Below are positions 49,341 through 62,477 of a DNA stretch of 64,000 nucleotides, piece after piece. How positions within the stretch are numbered: the first letter of the stretch is position 1; each line of letters starts with the position of its first letter. This stretch comes from Varroa destructor (taxonomy: Eukaryota > Arthropoda > Arachnida > Mesostigmata > Varroidae). The notes below the pieces were generated by a model. It was not told the DNA's origin. It worked only from the letters and a program-made list of their open reading frames with translations, and did not search any database. The position numbers and the translations under genes were made by a program. The DNA is taken from contig NW_019211458.1 of assembly GCF_002443255.2 (NCBI RefSeq), positions 36,444,165-36,508,164 of the forward strand. Direction: 5' to 3'.

Positions 49341-51567
49341 TTATATGCACCCTTTATTTCGGCATCGACCCAGTGTCGTGGTGGAATTTATCTATAAAAG
49401 CACAACAATAAATCGAAAAAGTTGGTGAAAATCTTCGAATTACAATATGAGGTAAAAACGCATGGAACGACAACTGTGCGAGAGCCATCGTCATTACCGT
49501 ATTGTTTACACCATTTAATAGTCTTTTCCAACTTGTTCCTGCTGAATTTTCTGGCTATTAATCCCATCATTATCAATAACTGTGATTCACATAGAAATTT
49601 TATGTAGCGGCAGGACCTACTCTTTGAGCAACTCAACACATAAGCGTGTAAAACATTTCTATGTGTCATCCTACAATAATGCATAAGATAATGTATATGT
49701 ATTACTTTAGTTCACAAACACACAGATAGGTTCTGGGCTAACGCGTGAACATGATTAGTGGTGTTAGCCCTGACGAGAATTATGCGAGTTGAGAAAAATA
49801 TATATTGTTGTAACGTCCTGGTTTTGACTAGGACTAATATTGAACACCTTGTTTTCTTTGTGAGGTAGTTCACCTGCAGATAACATATTTCGCCGTCGGG
49901 GATAGGAACCGGGGGGAACCCAAGAACACAGACCACTGAACAGTTCTGATAGCGAAATGGCGTAGCATCCAGGTCGCGAATGCTGATATCGGGGAAAGCA
50001 GACTTGCAAGCCTTAACCTACATTAAAGATATTATACTTCATTACATCTCATGCTCGTTAGTAGCATCGTTAGTAGCAAACGAGGAGAGAAGTAATTGAG
50101 GAGATAACCTTAGTCAACGAAATTCCAAAAAGGATTTTTGTAATCAACCTTGCCACTATATGGTTCGCGCTATAGCACGTACATTTTGTTCTAGCTCCCT
50201 AAACAGCCGTGCGCCGTTCGATTAATTGCTGGGAGTTACTATTATGTAATAGTACATCGTGGCAGGCGCGTAATACAGGTCGTCGAGATGTCCTTTTTTT
50301 CAGTTTTAACCTTAAAAAGAAACTGTGGTCCAATTCTTTCCTAATTGTACGCATAAATGTGAACCTACTATAATCCTGTATTTGCTTCTCTCCTCCAATA
50401 TTAAAAACAAATGAAACCGATTTAAATTTGGAATAGGGTTTTATAGCTGGTTTAATTTGTTGGTTCCAATTATAAGATGTCCATGCAAAGACTATCCAGT
50501 TATAATGTTTAGACCTAGTAAGAACCGCTGCGAGAGATGGCTCAGTAGTAACGTTACCGTTGATTACGTTGACAGAGTGGACTCCGCACAAAATCTTGCT
50601 ACAGAATAAGAAAAATGTTTGGGGTGTGCTTTCTGGGATGTGCATCTACCTGGATCATACCTACGTTAAATTAGATCATATGAACCTAGTTCAATATATG
50701 TCAAGAGGTTTCGGTATTTTGTGGTTTAAATTTAATGTACTAAACGACAATTACTGAGCAAAAATATGGCTTTAAATTCGTGAAAGTGCAGTAAACTTAC
50801 GAGTGTATTTCGGAATTCTAAACCGAGGTTAGGGTTCGGTGTACCGGGCTGTCCTAATATTATAGGAGGCATTTTTACATCATTCGGGATTGCTGATGTA
50901 TCCAGCGCGATGATGTTACTTGAAGGTTTAGCTTGATAAACGAACGTATCCCTCGGCGCAGCGCTTACCAATTTAGCGGCAAGACGATAAGATGATGGCA
51001 AATAGCTGCCATTTTCAAATGCGCTAGGAAACTGTGTTGTTATTGTTGCGTGAAAATCCATTGGCTCGAAATTAGATTGTTCTTCAGTTGTTCGCGCACC
51101 CGTGGCAAGAAATACACCCGAAACGTTTAAAACTCTTTCGATCATTTTTACAGTGTATGATGTAGGGCCAGTTGCTAGCCAAGTCGGCAGCTCAATACAG
51201 GCGAACAGTTGAGATCTTGGAGTTCCAGCTAAATCAGCGATGAAAAACATCGGTATTTTATATTATATAAAATTTAACTCTAGCCGATACTATCTGGTGA
51301 CGGGAGAAGAATTTTGCGAACTTCTTCAAGAAGAAAATTAACGTTGTCGCTACGATGGAACGATGTTTGAAAAAAGGAACTAGGCTTGCGTTTTTAGTTT
51401 TTCCGAATGATGCCTGTTTCTACTAAGTATGTAAACTATACTTAATGTACTTACATATATATATTCAAAGACAGTGAAATGATGTCCGCTTGTTGCTTTG
51501 TATGCTTGTACTTACCGGTAGATGTTGTCACAAACGACGCCAGGATGAAGGCGACGGTGTGCTTCAT
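49341..51567 (-). CDS. Secreted cysteine-rich protein, paralog A
   Basis: Four exons keep phase: 51567-51516, 51228-50801, 50017-49874 and 49391-49341, giving 224 residues. An ATG at 51588, seven codons further up, is also in frame. Residues 1-18 are a clear signal peptide (MKHTVAFILASFVTTST). Exon 2 has 142 codons with one cysteine (FACIELP) and a helix-like KMIERVLNVSGVFLAT, then a long proline/serine-rich, probably disordered part. Exon 3 has exactly 48 codons: ACKSAFPDI, TPFRYQNCSVVC, PVPIPDGEICYLQ. Exon 4 ends GRCRNKGCI and stops directly after the last cysteine. The pattern NC-x3-C ... IP-x-G-x2-C ... GRC-x4-C recalls acarine salivary or metalloprotease cysteine-rich domains; I infer an extracellular role but no specific function. 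It is paralogous to the gene at 56141-59127. Confidence 0.75.
50199..50645 (-). other. 148-codon open frame within intron 2 of paralog A
   Basis: From an ATG at 50645 the frame stays open for 148 codons, long for non-coding DNA in this window. It lies on the same strand as, and wholly inside, an intron of the secreted gene. I recognise no domain and see no promoter or splice support. It could be a relic or chance. Confidence 0.15.
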
Positions 51568-51589
51568 CGCAGCTTTAAGATGAAGCATA

Positions 51590-54500
51590 GTTTCGTTTTG
51601 ATGCGACACAAACGGGTCTCCTTCCGTAAATTTACCCGGGAAACTGTGTTTTGATTTTATCCTATAGGTTACTGAAATGGGTAGATTGCGACCTCCTTAC
51701 ATATGCTCGGTCTTTTTTGTGCATTTCAAAGGCCCTACTAGGGTACAAAGTTTTTCAAATAATAACGCTACGCTCTCCTTCAATGCACATTAATACATAC
51801 TATATAGATAATTGAGACTGAATTGACTACTTCAGTATACATTCAAGTTCAAATTTGCGTATAGTTTGAATTGGACGAACAAAGCTTATTATCCAAAGTA
51901 TCTAAATGTTTGGAGAGCAATAGAAAAAGTAACTAAGCTAACGAAACAATAGATAAGAATAGGTAAAATAGTTGACCGTACCCACTCCACAATCGCACAG
52001 ATTGTTTTAGTGAACAGAGCATCCCATACTTTATAACAGTCGTGAGTATTAGTACTAAGCCATATCACGAATCCACCTTTTAACGACGGTTAGAGACATA
52101 CGTGACTTGAGTTCACCTAAAGTAGCGTCGTGATAATAACAATAAGACGTTAACGGTTATTAGATCATTTTTTATCTCATACAAGTCATGTGCGGTTTGA
52201 ACAAGAGCGCAATTTCTCGAGCGCAAACTAGCGGCTAAAACGATAGGAACTTAAAATAGACGGATGCTAAATCTTACTTTAGTTTATATATATAGAGGAA
52301 CTTTGTTTATTTTGCCATAATAAGTACAAGTTAAAAGTTTTTCGCTATTTCCGATGGATCTGCAACTACATTTCGATGACTCGCCTTGTCCTATTTGTTC
52401 GATCTTTTAACATAATTTACTTGAATAGTGGATTATGCTAAACCTACGAATGTTTTTGCTCGCTCAGTTCCAAAACGCACGGTCCATTAGTAAAGCTATG
52501 GCACCGGAAAACTAATGTCTAAGATGACAGTTTCTAAGCTAACATATGATAACACTCATCGTGATCGTGCTCGGGCGAGGTCTAACAGGGTATTATAATG
52601 ATTAGCGCTTTTTGAGCAATTTAAGTCGGGCTTCTGTTAGTACCTCTCGGTAGAACGGGCTCTCTACGATAAGCAAGAACCTTTTTAACCTTTCATTTAT
52701 TTCACTGTCTCTTTTGTCAAGAGAGTTTTACGAATGCATTGCATTACTGTTAGTCGTTGGAAAATAAAATCGGAAAAAAAAAACGAAAACATAGACCGCC
52801 CATACAGGCTAAACCTTATTCCTGGAAAGAACGACAGGATTTTGACGACCAGCACGTCACGGTTTGCCGTATTATCTGAATGATGACTTACGCGAAAATA
52901 CTTGCTTGCAGTACGTGTGCAACGTGATCGCATACACACACAGACACTTGTACAAAGATACGAAGTTACTTTTCGTTTCAAATATAAGTTCAGCAGAAGT
53001 ATATGTCGGCTTGCAATAGGCTCAGTAGATGGCCTAGCATAAAAATGCCAAATCGGAAAAAATGCTCCCTAAATAGTCAAGTCAGCAATGAAGTCTGCGC
53101 TTTACGGCTCACATCGTCCTTAAGCGCATTATTGCACTACTACGAGCTAGTCGTTTGCTTTCGACCGGAAGTAACGTGCGAGCCATACTATCGCGATGTT
53201 AATTAGAATAAGTTCAATGATCGTCAATAGCTATTACGCGTTATACTTGTATTTTTATTAATATTTTTATTTATATATATTAATATTATATTTGATACTG
53301 TAGCGTGTCTCTGTAAATATAGCTCAACGTCCCATCATCATATGGGCGACAGAAATGGGGCTAAAAAATGTTCTTGACTTTCAGTCATGGAAGTTCCCTT
53401 CTATGCGTATATCGGTATTGCTCAAATAACGTTTTTTTCCCTCTTATATAAGCTATATAACTTTTCGCTTCGAGCTGTTATACGATCAAGTTTGTACCTC
53501 GTAAGCGTAAAGCGAAAAGAGGTTACTGGAACAAACTCACTGAGAGTTAACAATAAACACTCGGTAAGAAGTTTCATGTGAAATGTACCGCTTGTTGCAG
53601 AAGACGGTTTCATTGATTTCACTACTAAGCCGGAACTAGCTTCCTTTTGAAACACATTTTTTTTTAACTTTCGGTGACATTGATGGCGGTAGTACTCAAA
53701 GCAGCTCTACTGAATGGTTTGGATTTGAGTAGCGACGTTCAAACAAGCTGACGAAACAGAACACATCGATCTGATTCTTTTTTACTTGGCCAAAGTTACT
53801 CTCGCTGTAGAAAACGTCGGAGAAGCCGCCACAAGAATCCGTCATGTGGCTACGTGTTTGATGTTGTCATCACAACACTTCTGTCCCATTCTAACTTCTG
53901 TAGTAGTAATTATGTTTTTCCTAACTTAATCACACCTATCGTGTGACTATGTATCAGGCATACCTACAACGACGTTGTAACAACGATGCATTATAAGGTC
54001 GAACGAAACTGTAGACTACATTCAGGCCAGTTTGACATGTTAGATAAAGCATTCCGATAAATTTCACAATTAAATGTTGCTGGACAGTAACTCAGCTCGT
54101 GCACGTGCGTAAATATGTTTCACAACGAAATTGCACGATACGCCAAATCTGTCACGTGCAATTCCGAATGCAAGAACCATGTACGAGCAAGCTAGTTATT
54201 ATTTATGTCACAGGCACGTATTTAGTTTTTTAATTGTTAGGGCTTTCCTTATTGTCTTATTCCTACGTTGTGAGGTAACGTTTGCAGTTAGATAGCATCC
54301 CTATAGCCCGCGATCTTCCATGAGAGTAAATGATCAAACTCGTTAATTGAAAGATCGACTAACATTACGGGTCCAAGGTGTATTGTTTACTGGTCTGTAT
54401 ATAGAAGTGATTTTAGTAGAATGTGCGTGGCGGTCTTCACTACGCTTTCTGTGTGGCCTTGAACAGTATTTGGGTGGAGCTTCCGTAGTGCCGACTCTGG

Positions 54501-56130
54501 TCATTCGTCTATTATATAATTGCTGCAATTGTCTTCAACGGACGCATAGTTCGGAAGAGCCCCAGTCACACATACAGAAACAAATACTCAGCCGCTTTCT
54601 ATATAAACACATCCTATCGGACCACTTTCGGTGGCACGGTACCTTAGACTGATCCCCGAGCCTTCGCATGGGGAGTTTCCAGCTAAGCTGCCGACGCAAT
54701 AAGCTGTTTGTATATTTTCATTTGCTAGAAGTGAAGTGCGTTTTTCCTTGTTCTAGGAATGATTTTCAGGCGAAAGTGGAAAGTGCTGATCATCGATACT
54801 CAATACATATCGGTAGGGGACTACTTAAAGCCGTCATGAATAGATTTTGCCTCGGCTACGTTACATCGTCCGAGCTCTTTCGCACAATCAGAATTATGAT
54901 TGTTGCTTCAAATGGAACTTGATTTGCCAGTCAGTACACCCGCTTCTACAATAATTGTCATGTTTTATTCTTTATGCTGCTTTTACTTGTTTGCCACTAT
55001 AGGGAAGGTTGCTGCGCTGCAGAAAAACATGCCTCATGCGTTCGGATGTATTCGAAAATGCGGGTTGATGAGTTATAAGCTCTACGTACAAAAAATCTAG
55101 CTACGTCTAGAGCATAATTAGATTCCAGATCGCATTAAGCGGCCGCAATGGCCTTTTTTATTGTAAAGCAATGCAGCTGGTGATGTTGATTGATACGGCT
55201 GAAACAAGTTAGGCGGGGCGGAGGGGGGAGGGGGGGGGGCATTCGTGATAAACTGTACTATACAAAAGCAATAGTATGGTTTCTAAGAATAGTGTACTTT
55301 TATTCATCATTGATCATTTTTTTTGCTATGCCCGTGAAATATTTGCCCTAGACAATGAGAACACCCGCTCTTGTTAGATATATTTTTATAATAATGGTAC
55401 ATTAGTTGCGTGCTAAATACATGGCTTGCACGGTAAATAGTCAGAAATGCCAAAAGAACCCTCCAGCGTTTGTATTATTCAAAGCGCTGTAAGTGTCTAA
55501 AAACCTTCTCATGGGCGAAACGTGTTATGGCAAATGGCCTCTCATCACTAACAAAAACACGGAAAGCCAATAGCATTTTTTACATTTTCTGGGCCGACTG
55601 ATGTATAATCTCGTAGGCGAATCGAGGCGTGACCCAATTTGTCGGTTGCTCATACTTATGTGGCAAAACTTTTCCAGTTTAGTGTCAATGAAGAAGCAAT
55701 ACATCCCTCGAAAGCGTACATTGGGTCTCGCTCGAAATATGTTATGACGTTTGCTTTAAATGGACAAAATCTTTAATTTAGATAAGGACGCTTTTGCGGA
55801 AGCTCGATATCGTAGCAGAGGTACGCAAAGCCTTGCCGGTTGGCTTGAACGTTGGTCGCTTGTCGCGACGAGTTGAAGATCAACATAAACTTCACACTAA
55901 CGAAAGCTTCTATCCGTACAATACCAAGTAGTCGCTTATAGGATGATGATGATGCTATTGTTGTTGAATTCACTCTGTATGTATTACATAAATGCGGTAA
56001 ACTGGCCAAAAATCCATAATGACACTTGATTCAGCTTCACTGATATCGCATGACGTGGGTGTAACTATACAGCAGGTATCTGAGCTATTGGTTGGGCAAG
56101 TATGTTCAGTTGACTGCCCCAACGATAGAT
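51590..56130. other. Intergenic between the two secreted paralogs
   Basis: Open frames at 52697-52981 (minus), 54347-54652 and 54668-54922 (plus) were examined and not recognised. The stretch also holds the G-rich tract at 55212-55239. No third copy of the secreted family was found. Confidence 0.4.
55212..55239 (+). repeat. G-rich tract with quadruplex potential
   Basis: Four or more G-runs occur within 28 bases (GGGG, GGGGGG and a run of ten G, separated by C, GGA or A), standing out in AT-rich surroundings. It could form a G-quadruplex or be a low-complexity expansion. Confidence 0.8.
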
Positions 56131-56140
56131 GTGCACTCGC

Positions 56141-59127
56141 TTAACTTCTTTCCGCAGTATCTTTAATCGCACGTTGAGGAACATGTACATCAGGGGTGAA
56201 GCCAGGCGCATACGGCGCCAACGAAAATGGATTAGATGTTCCATATTGCTCTGTAGGAAAGTCGAACTCGAAAGGCTTGCCGGAAATTACGCATTCGCCA
56301 TTCCTGCAGCGACCTGGAGTGCCTACAAAATTTCTCTGGTGGAAGAACGAACATGTAAGTGATCAACATATTGCAAAAAAACGGGTGGGCGTTCCGTAAA
56401 TGCAACGTTCTACACCGTTGTTGTGCTGATTAATGTAATTCGCTTGCGTGACGATTTGTACTTAACAGACAAACACTTCATTACGTAATATATAAAACAT
56501 GATATTCTGCTATTTTCTGAACGTTTAGTTGAATGTCTAATTGTGTTACTCACCTGCTGATAACACATTCCGCCTTCGGGTATATCAACTGGGGGAGATC
56601 CGTAAACGCAAAGAACGGAACAGTTCCGGTGGCGAAAAGGCGTAGCGTGAGGACTGCGACTGAGAATGTCGGAGTAGACTGATTTGCATGCGTCTATCTA
56701 TGAGACAGATAGACAACAAATTCAAACCTAATAAATATGATAAACGCCATTTTCATCGTTTTGTTTACAATTTATTCAAGTTCGACTAGTGAGGAATCGA
56801 TCACCTCACTTGAAATTAGTTTATACCGCACTCCTCATTTCGATAACACAGATTTGTTTTTTTATCACATATGACTCATCTTGTTCACAGTTTTGCCAAA
56901 TGTAACAAAAACAGGTTGTCTACAAAGGATACTTACAAGCGTTCTTTGGAATAGCGATTCAAGATCTCCGAGTCCAATCGGTCTATGTAGCAAAATACCA
57001 GTATCTGAAGGCGGACTCAGATCAGAGACACCCTGTACAGTTCGGGGAGTTAAGGAGTTGTTTAGAAGTGCTCGTCGACCTTCCCGTTTCCGTTCTGTAG
57101 GCTTAATCGGAGGACGGGGCCAGTCTCTCTGAAATGCCGGCTGAACGTCGACGCTGGGAATTTTAGATGTAGTCAATGGGCGAACCTCGTTAGGGCTCCG
57201 ATTTTGCAGATTCTCTATACGATGAGGCCTGGTTATTTGGGTGGTGAGGAATGCCCCTGACGTGTTAAGCGCCTGTTCAATTTTGAGCAGAGATTCCGGT
57301 GTGACATCATTTGCATCGGCAGGCATCTCAACGCAGACGAAAACTGGACGTCGTGGGGTTTCTCCCCAGGCTGAGGAACAAGGATGTCACAGCGCCAATT
57401 TGATTTTTCGTAATTTTATTGATGTATAGAGAGCCTCTTACATTTGATATGCGCCTCATGAGCTTCTAAGCACAAAACAATAATAATAAACAGGAGAGTA
57501 CCTCACAGTCAACATATCTACTGTTGCTGATTGCTACGTCCGTGTGAACGATATCTGTTATCCTTCGAAAGGTGACAATACTGTTTATATTTTGCTTGGA
57601 TTTGCGCCAAAAAAGAATTAGGAGTAAGTAATAAAATAAATGCGTTAGGAACAGTCAAAGGGCATTCGTTATGCATGCACTAACGATATATTCCGGATTA
57701 GAAGACGCCAGCGAGCAGGAGTCGGACTGTTCCATAGGTCGAGAGTGCATATGAGTTAAACGCGTATGTGTATATCTATAATACTGGAAAAGCTAATATA
57801 TTCTCTAAGAAATTGAGGCCGGTAATCAATCATACAAGCCAACCATATGGTGTTTATGTAGGCGTCTAGGATGGTAATATATCGTGTAGGCTGGCATAAA
57901 ATCTACGAATTTTTGCGATACGCGTTCATGATTATTTATATCCATTCAAGCATATACTATGTACGCTGACAATGATCAATACGCGTTGGAAAATACGCTC
58001 AGGTTCCAGATTGTATGGAAAAAGTGCACTAAAGCTTCTAAAAATCGCAGAGAGAAAATTAAATCGTTCAACGTACATTGACGAACCTGCTCTTCTGAAT
58101 CGATCACATGTTTTCAATAGAGTATACTTTGCATAAAAAGCTATTAAACGATACTTGTATCGAGTGTTGAAACATTATCTGTAAGATCGATCATTGAGCA
58201 TCTGGAGATTAACTTCAATATTCGAATGCTGGCTACTGGGCATAAGTAGAAGATCCATTGCGTGCGCATTATCCGCGTCAAATCAAATCTATGGGATACG
58301 CTACCCTGTATTTGAACGTGAAACCGTGGAACGTTTGAGAAAAGTCTAGGACGCGGTCTATCTTGGACCATGCATGGTTAAGGACGCCGCTGGCTATGTG
58401 ATTCAATCTATATATTAGTGAAGTAAAGGAACGGGAACCTTTATCGGGACCGCTTAGTAGAGAACCTAAAAGTGCACTGAGAAAAAGATACGAATTTAAA
58501 GGAGTGTCGGCAAGAGCAACTCTATCCCTCCCCAGGTTTCGAAGTATCTGAAGTGATGTTTTCAAACAGTTCCAGGCCTCAGAGGGACCCACAAAGAGAG
58601 ATAGCGGCTTAGTGGGTATTATCTCACTCTGCATCATCCGAACAAGGTTTCGTTTATTTGTGCGCAGGTGAGAGAGTCCCACGCTCAAGACCCATCTAAT
58701 GGACTATAAAGGGAAATAACTACAGGTGTTCCGGTCTCGTTTTGTTCAATTGGACCATTATATCTCGGGAAGGAGCTGGCCGATAGCAAGCAAAATCTTC
58801 TAACGTAGCAATTATAATTTAGAGATTATTTCAGCGTGATGTTCTGGATCAATATCAAACGCTTCAAAGTATAGTTCTATCAGTGGATATACCTTAATTG
58901 TAAAATTAAGTAAATCAACTTAGTGCTCGTCAGTGAATGCAAGCGCGACAAATACAAGAGGTTAAAGTAACTTCCATTGCTCTGCTTATCTAAGATTGGC
59001 CTACTAATCGCTGGTGATAATCGAAGAACACCGCCGTTAATTCGTCACCTTATATGTCCTTTATCTACTTACCGATAGAAAGTAGGATCGGAGCGAAGAT
59101 GAGGGCGAGAATTTTGGGGTCCTTCAT
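56141..59127 (-). CDS. Secreted cysteine-rich protein, paralog B
   Basis: Four exons keep the same phases as paralog A: 59127-59073, 57370-56937, 56697-56554 and 56335-56141, giving about 275 residues. The first 18 residues (MKDPKILALIFAPILLSI) are a signal peptide. Exon 2 has 144 codons, starting TPRRPVFVCVEMP, then KIEQALNTSGAFLTTQ, then a basic, proline-rich, probably disordered region. Exon 3 has exactly 48 codons: ACKSVYSDI, TPFRHRNCSVLC, PVDIPEGGMCYQQ; 28 of 48 residues equal paralog A by eye. Exon 4 has GTPGRCRNGECV and then a tail of about 48 residues (aromatic/proline-rich, ending DTAERS) that paralog A lacks. Membership of an acarine secreted cysteine-rich family is inferred from cysteine spacing. 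The gene's function is unknown. Confidence 0.78.
58278..58688 (-). other. 136-codon open frame within intron 1 of paralog B
   Basis: The frame is same-strand with the host gene, unusually long and apparently G+C-richer than its neighbours, with a leucine-rich middle (NSYLFLSALLGSLLSGPDKG). I recognise no family and find no splice signals that would make it an extra exon in the right phase. It may be a relic of an insertion or chance. Confidence 0.15.
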
Positions 59128-59129
59128 GA

Positions 59130-62100
59130 CTGATGGGCGATTGTACGTGACTACCAGCGCCTGAATATAGATTGATACATTGAAAAGGGAATTGCGACAG
59201 TCCGGCGAAATGTTGTCAGTAATTAACAGAACAGCTCATTTTTGCGAGAGTTCCGTTATAATAATAAAAATATTGAAGTTTTCTTGGAGTCTGGATGGCA
59301 ATTAAAATGACTAAAAATTAGGCTAAAAATAGAAAACGTTCTATATTCTATCTATTTCAAATGCAATCACAGATAGATCATTTTTAATTGAGTTTTTCAG
59401 TAAGCGATCATCTGTTGCATCATACGTAGCGAAGTATTTGAATATTGGTACACTTATCGATGCGTCATGTGGAAAGGCGATAATGAACAAGGCGTACATG
59501 TCAAATAGAGATAAAAATAAGACAATGGTCCATGGTTAGGTTTTTCGCTAATCAAACAGATAGATAAAAATACGCATGTTTATTTCTCTAATTGAGTACT
59601 GTATGCAGCACGAAATATGTATGAGCTTATTTAAAATTAAGGACACATTAGGCTTTGTTTTTTTTTCAACAATAGGAAACGTTGCAAAGATTCGACTAAT
59701 CGGTGCGTATGGTTCTATGATCTATTTTATTTTCTGGTCGTCGTTTGGGTAGATACATTTGAGCCTATTCCCAAGGAGTCATGTATTGTTCTAGACACGA
59801 AAACGAAATTTTACATATAAAAGGCTGCCGAGTCATCAAAGTTTTGACGATTAGAGGGGCAGCCTAAAGATCAGCAATTACTTCTATAAAGGACAGCATG
59901 GTTTTAAATCAATGAACGACTTAGTCTTTGTGCCTGCCGCAGTTCGTTTGTACTGGTTGAGACATGTACAAATAGATCGTCCTTTTTTTTTTGAGTTATA
60001 TACGAACGACTATATATCGACACATTAATTACCCCCATACATTATCAACTTTACCTTCGATTAGAGTTTATTAACAAATCGGTTCTATCTCTTCAGCATA
60101 TATCGTCACTGTTAGTATAGCAGAGGGACAGCTTGGACTTTTTTTTCGCAAGACTTACCTGCGGAGAAGAGTAATACGTGCGCCAATTCAATTCAGTACC
60201 ACAATGCTTTGCAGTAGGCAGAAACTCGAAAAACACAAAACCTAACAGCGGACTGACCAAAATGAAACTGGCCCATTCGAAATCTGCATGAGTCGATAAC
60301 AAAGGAAGTAGAAGATAAATCGCTGTACCGTCCTCGGGTAAATTTCAGCCCAAACAACCGTGCCGTAGCGTCGAAATAGGTGAGGAGTCATACAGAAACC
60401 GATTTAAAACGAACGCTCTTTGCCGGTATCGGCCGACTTTCGCGACTCCTATTGAGATCATCTTACGTAGTTACTAATCGCGGAATTTTACCGAAATGAT
60501 AATAGTCATGTTCCTCATAAAAGCATTATCATCAAAATTAACAAAAACAACCGCTCGAAAAAACAGGAAAGAAACTCGATCAGTGTTGTGCCCACATTCT
60601 CTCTCCCCGAAAACAATCTAAAGCTACGTGTTGTCATAGCATTGATTCCAAGCGTTAACTTCACTAGTACAAAGTTGGCAGCAATGAGGAATAACACCGG
60701 TGGAGTATTCTAGTTTAGTGATGATACGAAACGCGCAGTCATAATAATAGGCCAGAGCGACGAATCTAATACCATTATATAGTATTTGAATGGTAATTGA
60801 CAATAATTTTCGTCATGCGTTTGTTTTTACGCCCGTTCTAACATTGCGGACAAACAGATTTTGGTGGGATGCGCTGCGGAGTTGCTATTTCTAGCAATCT
60901 ATTTGACAGTCACTCTTTACCCTATTGCGGTGTTTTTCTTGCTTAGTCCATGTGAAGCAACGCGTTATGCATAAGTGTAAACCACATTTCAAGTGACACC
61001 TCGTGAGGTTTCGAATACTATAATAAAGAATAAATTTATTTACTAACATCAATCCCATAAGTTTAAAGTTTAAAAGGAGCACATTTAATTATAACAGGTA
61101 CTTACATAATTATACGAACAGGACATCGTTGAAGTAGTACGTCCGATAAGGCTGTTTTTTTTTTTTAAAAAAAAATAGATCCATAACAATGGCCTTAGTA
61201 TGCGTACCGCATCAATATAGTACAAGCTTATGTGCTTGCGTAGTATTATGTGCAAATTACACTGCTAAAAAGTGCTTCCTTAAAACGAACGTTTTGATTG
61301 TATTTAGGTCGAGGGGAACGATGGCAATACTCGTAGGACCGGATATAGGATATTATTATTTAATTACAACATCAAACGGGGTTTGCAAATGGGTCAAGCT
61401 CAGTATTGTTGCCCAACGCAGGGACGGGAGTGAACCACAGTTGTCTTAACGAACTACCTGAGTGTAATGTAGATACAAACTCCCCAGGACAGTGGACTAA
61501 ATGGAACTAGTAATTCGCACCATAATTAATAATAATAAGTGATTATCATGAGATAAATACGAATTTGGTACTTACATCTATACAGGATGAATCAGTTTCG
61601 TCAGCCCGTCAGATGGGTGGACAGCAAAATTGTCTTTCTTTCTATTATTTTTTCTGTTTGTCCCTGTATTCATTCAGCAATCCGTAGAAACCAATTTTGA
61701 TCGGTACTATTGGGGGTTCGATTGGCAAGAGCGCTTCCACGCTGAGAAAAACTCCTGGAACTCGGCCATTTTCACAAATTCAAGGTCCTTCATATGCAGT
61801 AATGTGTTCGTCCCTCGATGCCGTATCTTCGTTGCTCTTAATTGGATATTTAGATGGATGAGACAATTTTCGTACAATACGACATCCTGTGGCACATACG
61901 CACATCTCATCATTTGGCTAGTGTGTTGCGTATTATTTGGCGCCTGAATGTCCAGAAGAGTCCTTCGCCTGCTTATTCTTCATTTGAAGGAGTCGATGGC
62001 CGGGTGACTGACATAGATCTACTCATTTGTTCTGATGCTTTAGAAACGGCTCAAGTCCGTTGTCTCTATCGGAGAATGCGCATTATTTTCTGTTGTTTCT

Positions 62101-62400
62101 GATGTTGTCTTGTTTTTTTTGGTAAGCGCGACTTTGCGTTTTAGACCGAGTTCACAGCTATGCAGTAGCCGAGAGATACTAGAAACATATGACGACAAAG
62201 CTTGATTTACCCTCGCTTTAGTCCGGAGGGCCAAAACTGCCAAGACGACGGACTCGTATTGTGCAGGCGAGGGTCAACGTCACTGAAGGCCGTGAAAGTC
62301 GAAGAAGTGAATGTGGATTTTGTGTTTCTCCACAGTGCCGAAGAGCAGCTCCCAATGTCTTATTAAGCGATCCGTAGCGATTATACAGCGTTTATGGCTT
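59130..62400. other. Intergenic, no gene firmly supported
   Basis: A strong donor-like site CCGCAG/GTAAGT lies on minus at about 60157, after an open frame with a hydrophobic segment and KHCGTELNWRTYYSSPQ, so an isolated exon is possible. Plus-strand frames at 61189-61449 and 61630-61947 were not recognised. Nothing else could be supported. Confidence 0.35.
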
Positions 62401-62408
62401 CGCCAATC

Positions 62409-62417
62409 GTATAAAAA
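62409..62417 (+). promoter_or_regulatory. TATA box of the cuticle gene
   Basis: TATAAAAAG lies about 65 bases before the ATG at 62478. With initiation 25-30 bases downstream this leaves a 5' UTR of about 40 bases, as is usual for compact arthropod cuticle genes. Confidence 0.7.
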
Positions 62418-62477
62418 GGTTGGTATCCAAACCCATCGCGTCGCAGAGTTGTTCTCAGCATCTATCAATAAACAACC

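Noticed and set aside
56129..57132. Plus-strand frames over paralog B
   Set aside because: They are shadows of minus-strand exons 2 and 4, whose phase, cysteine pattern and splice sites are consistent.
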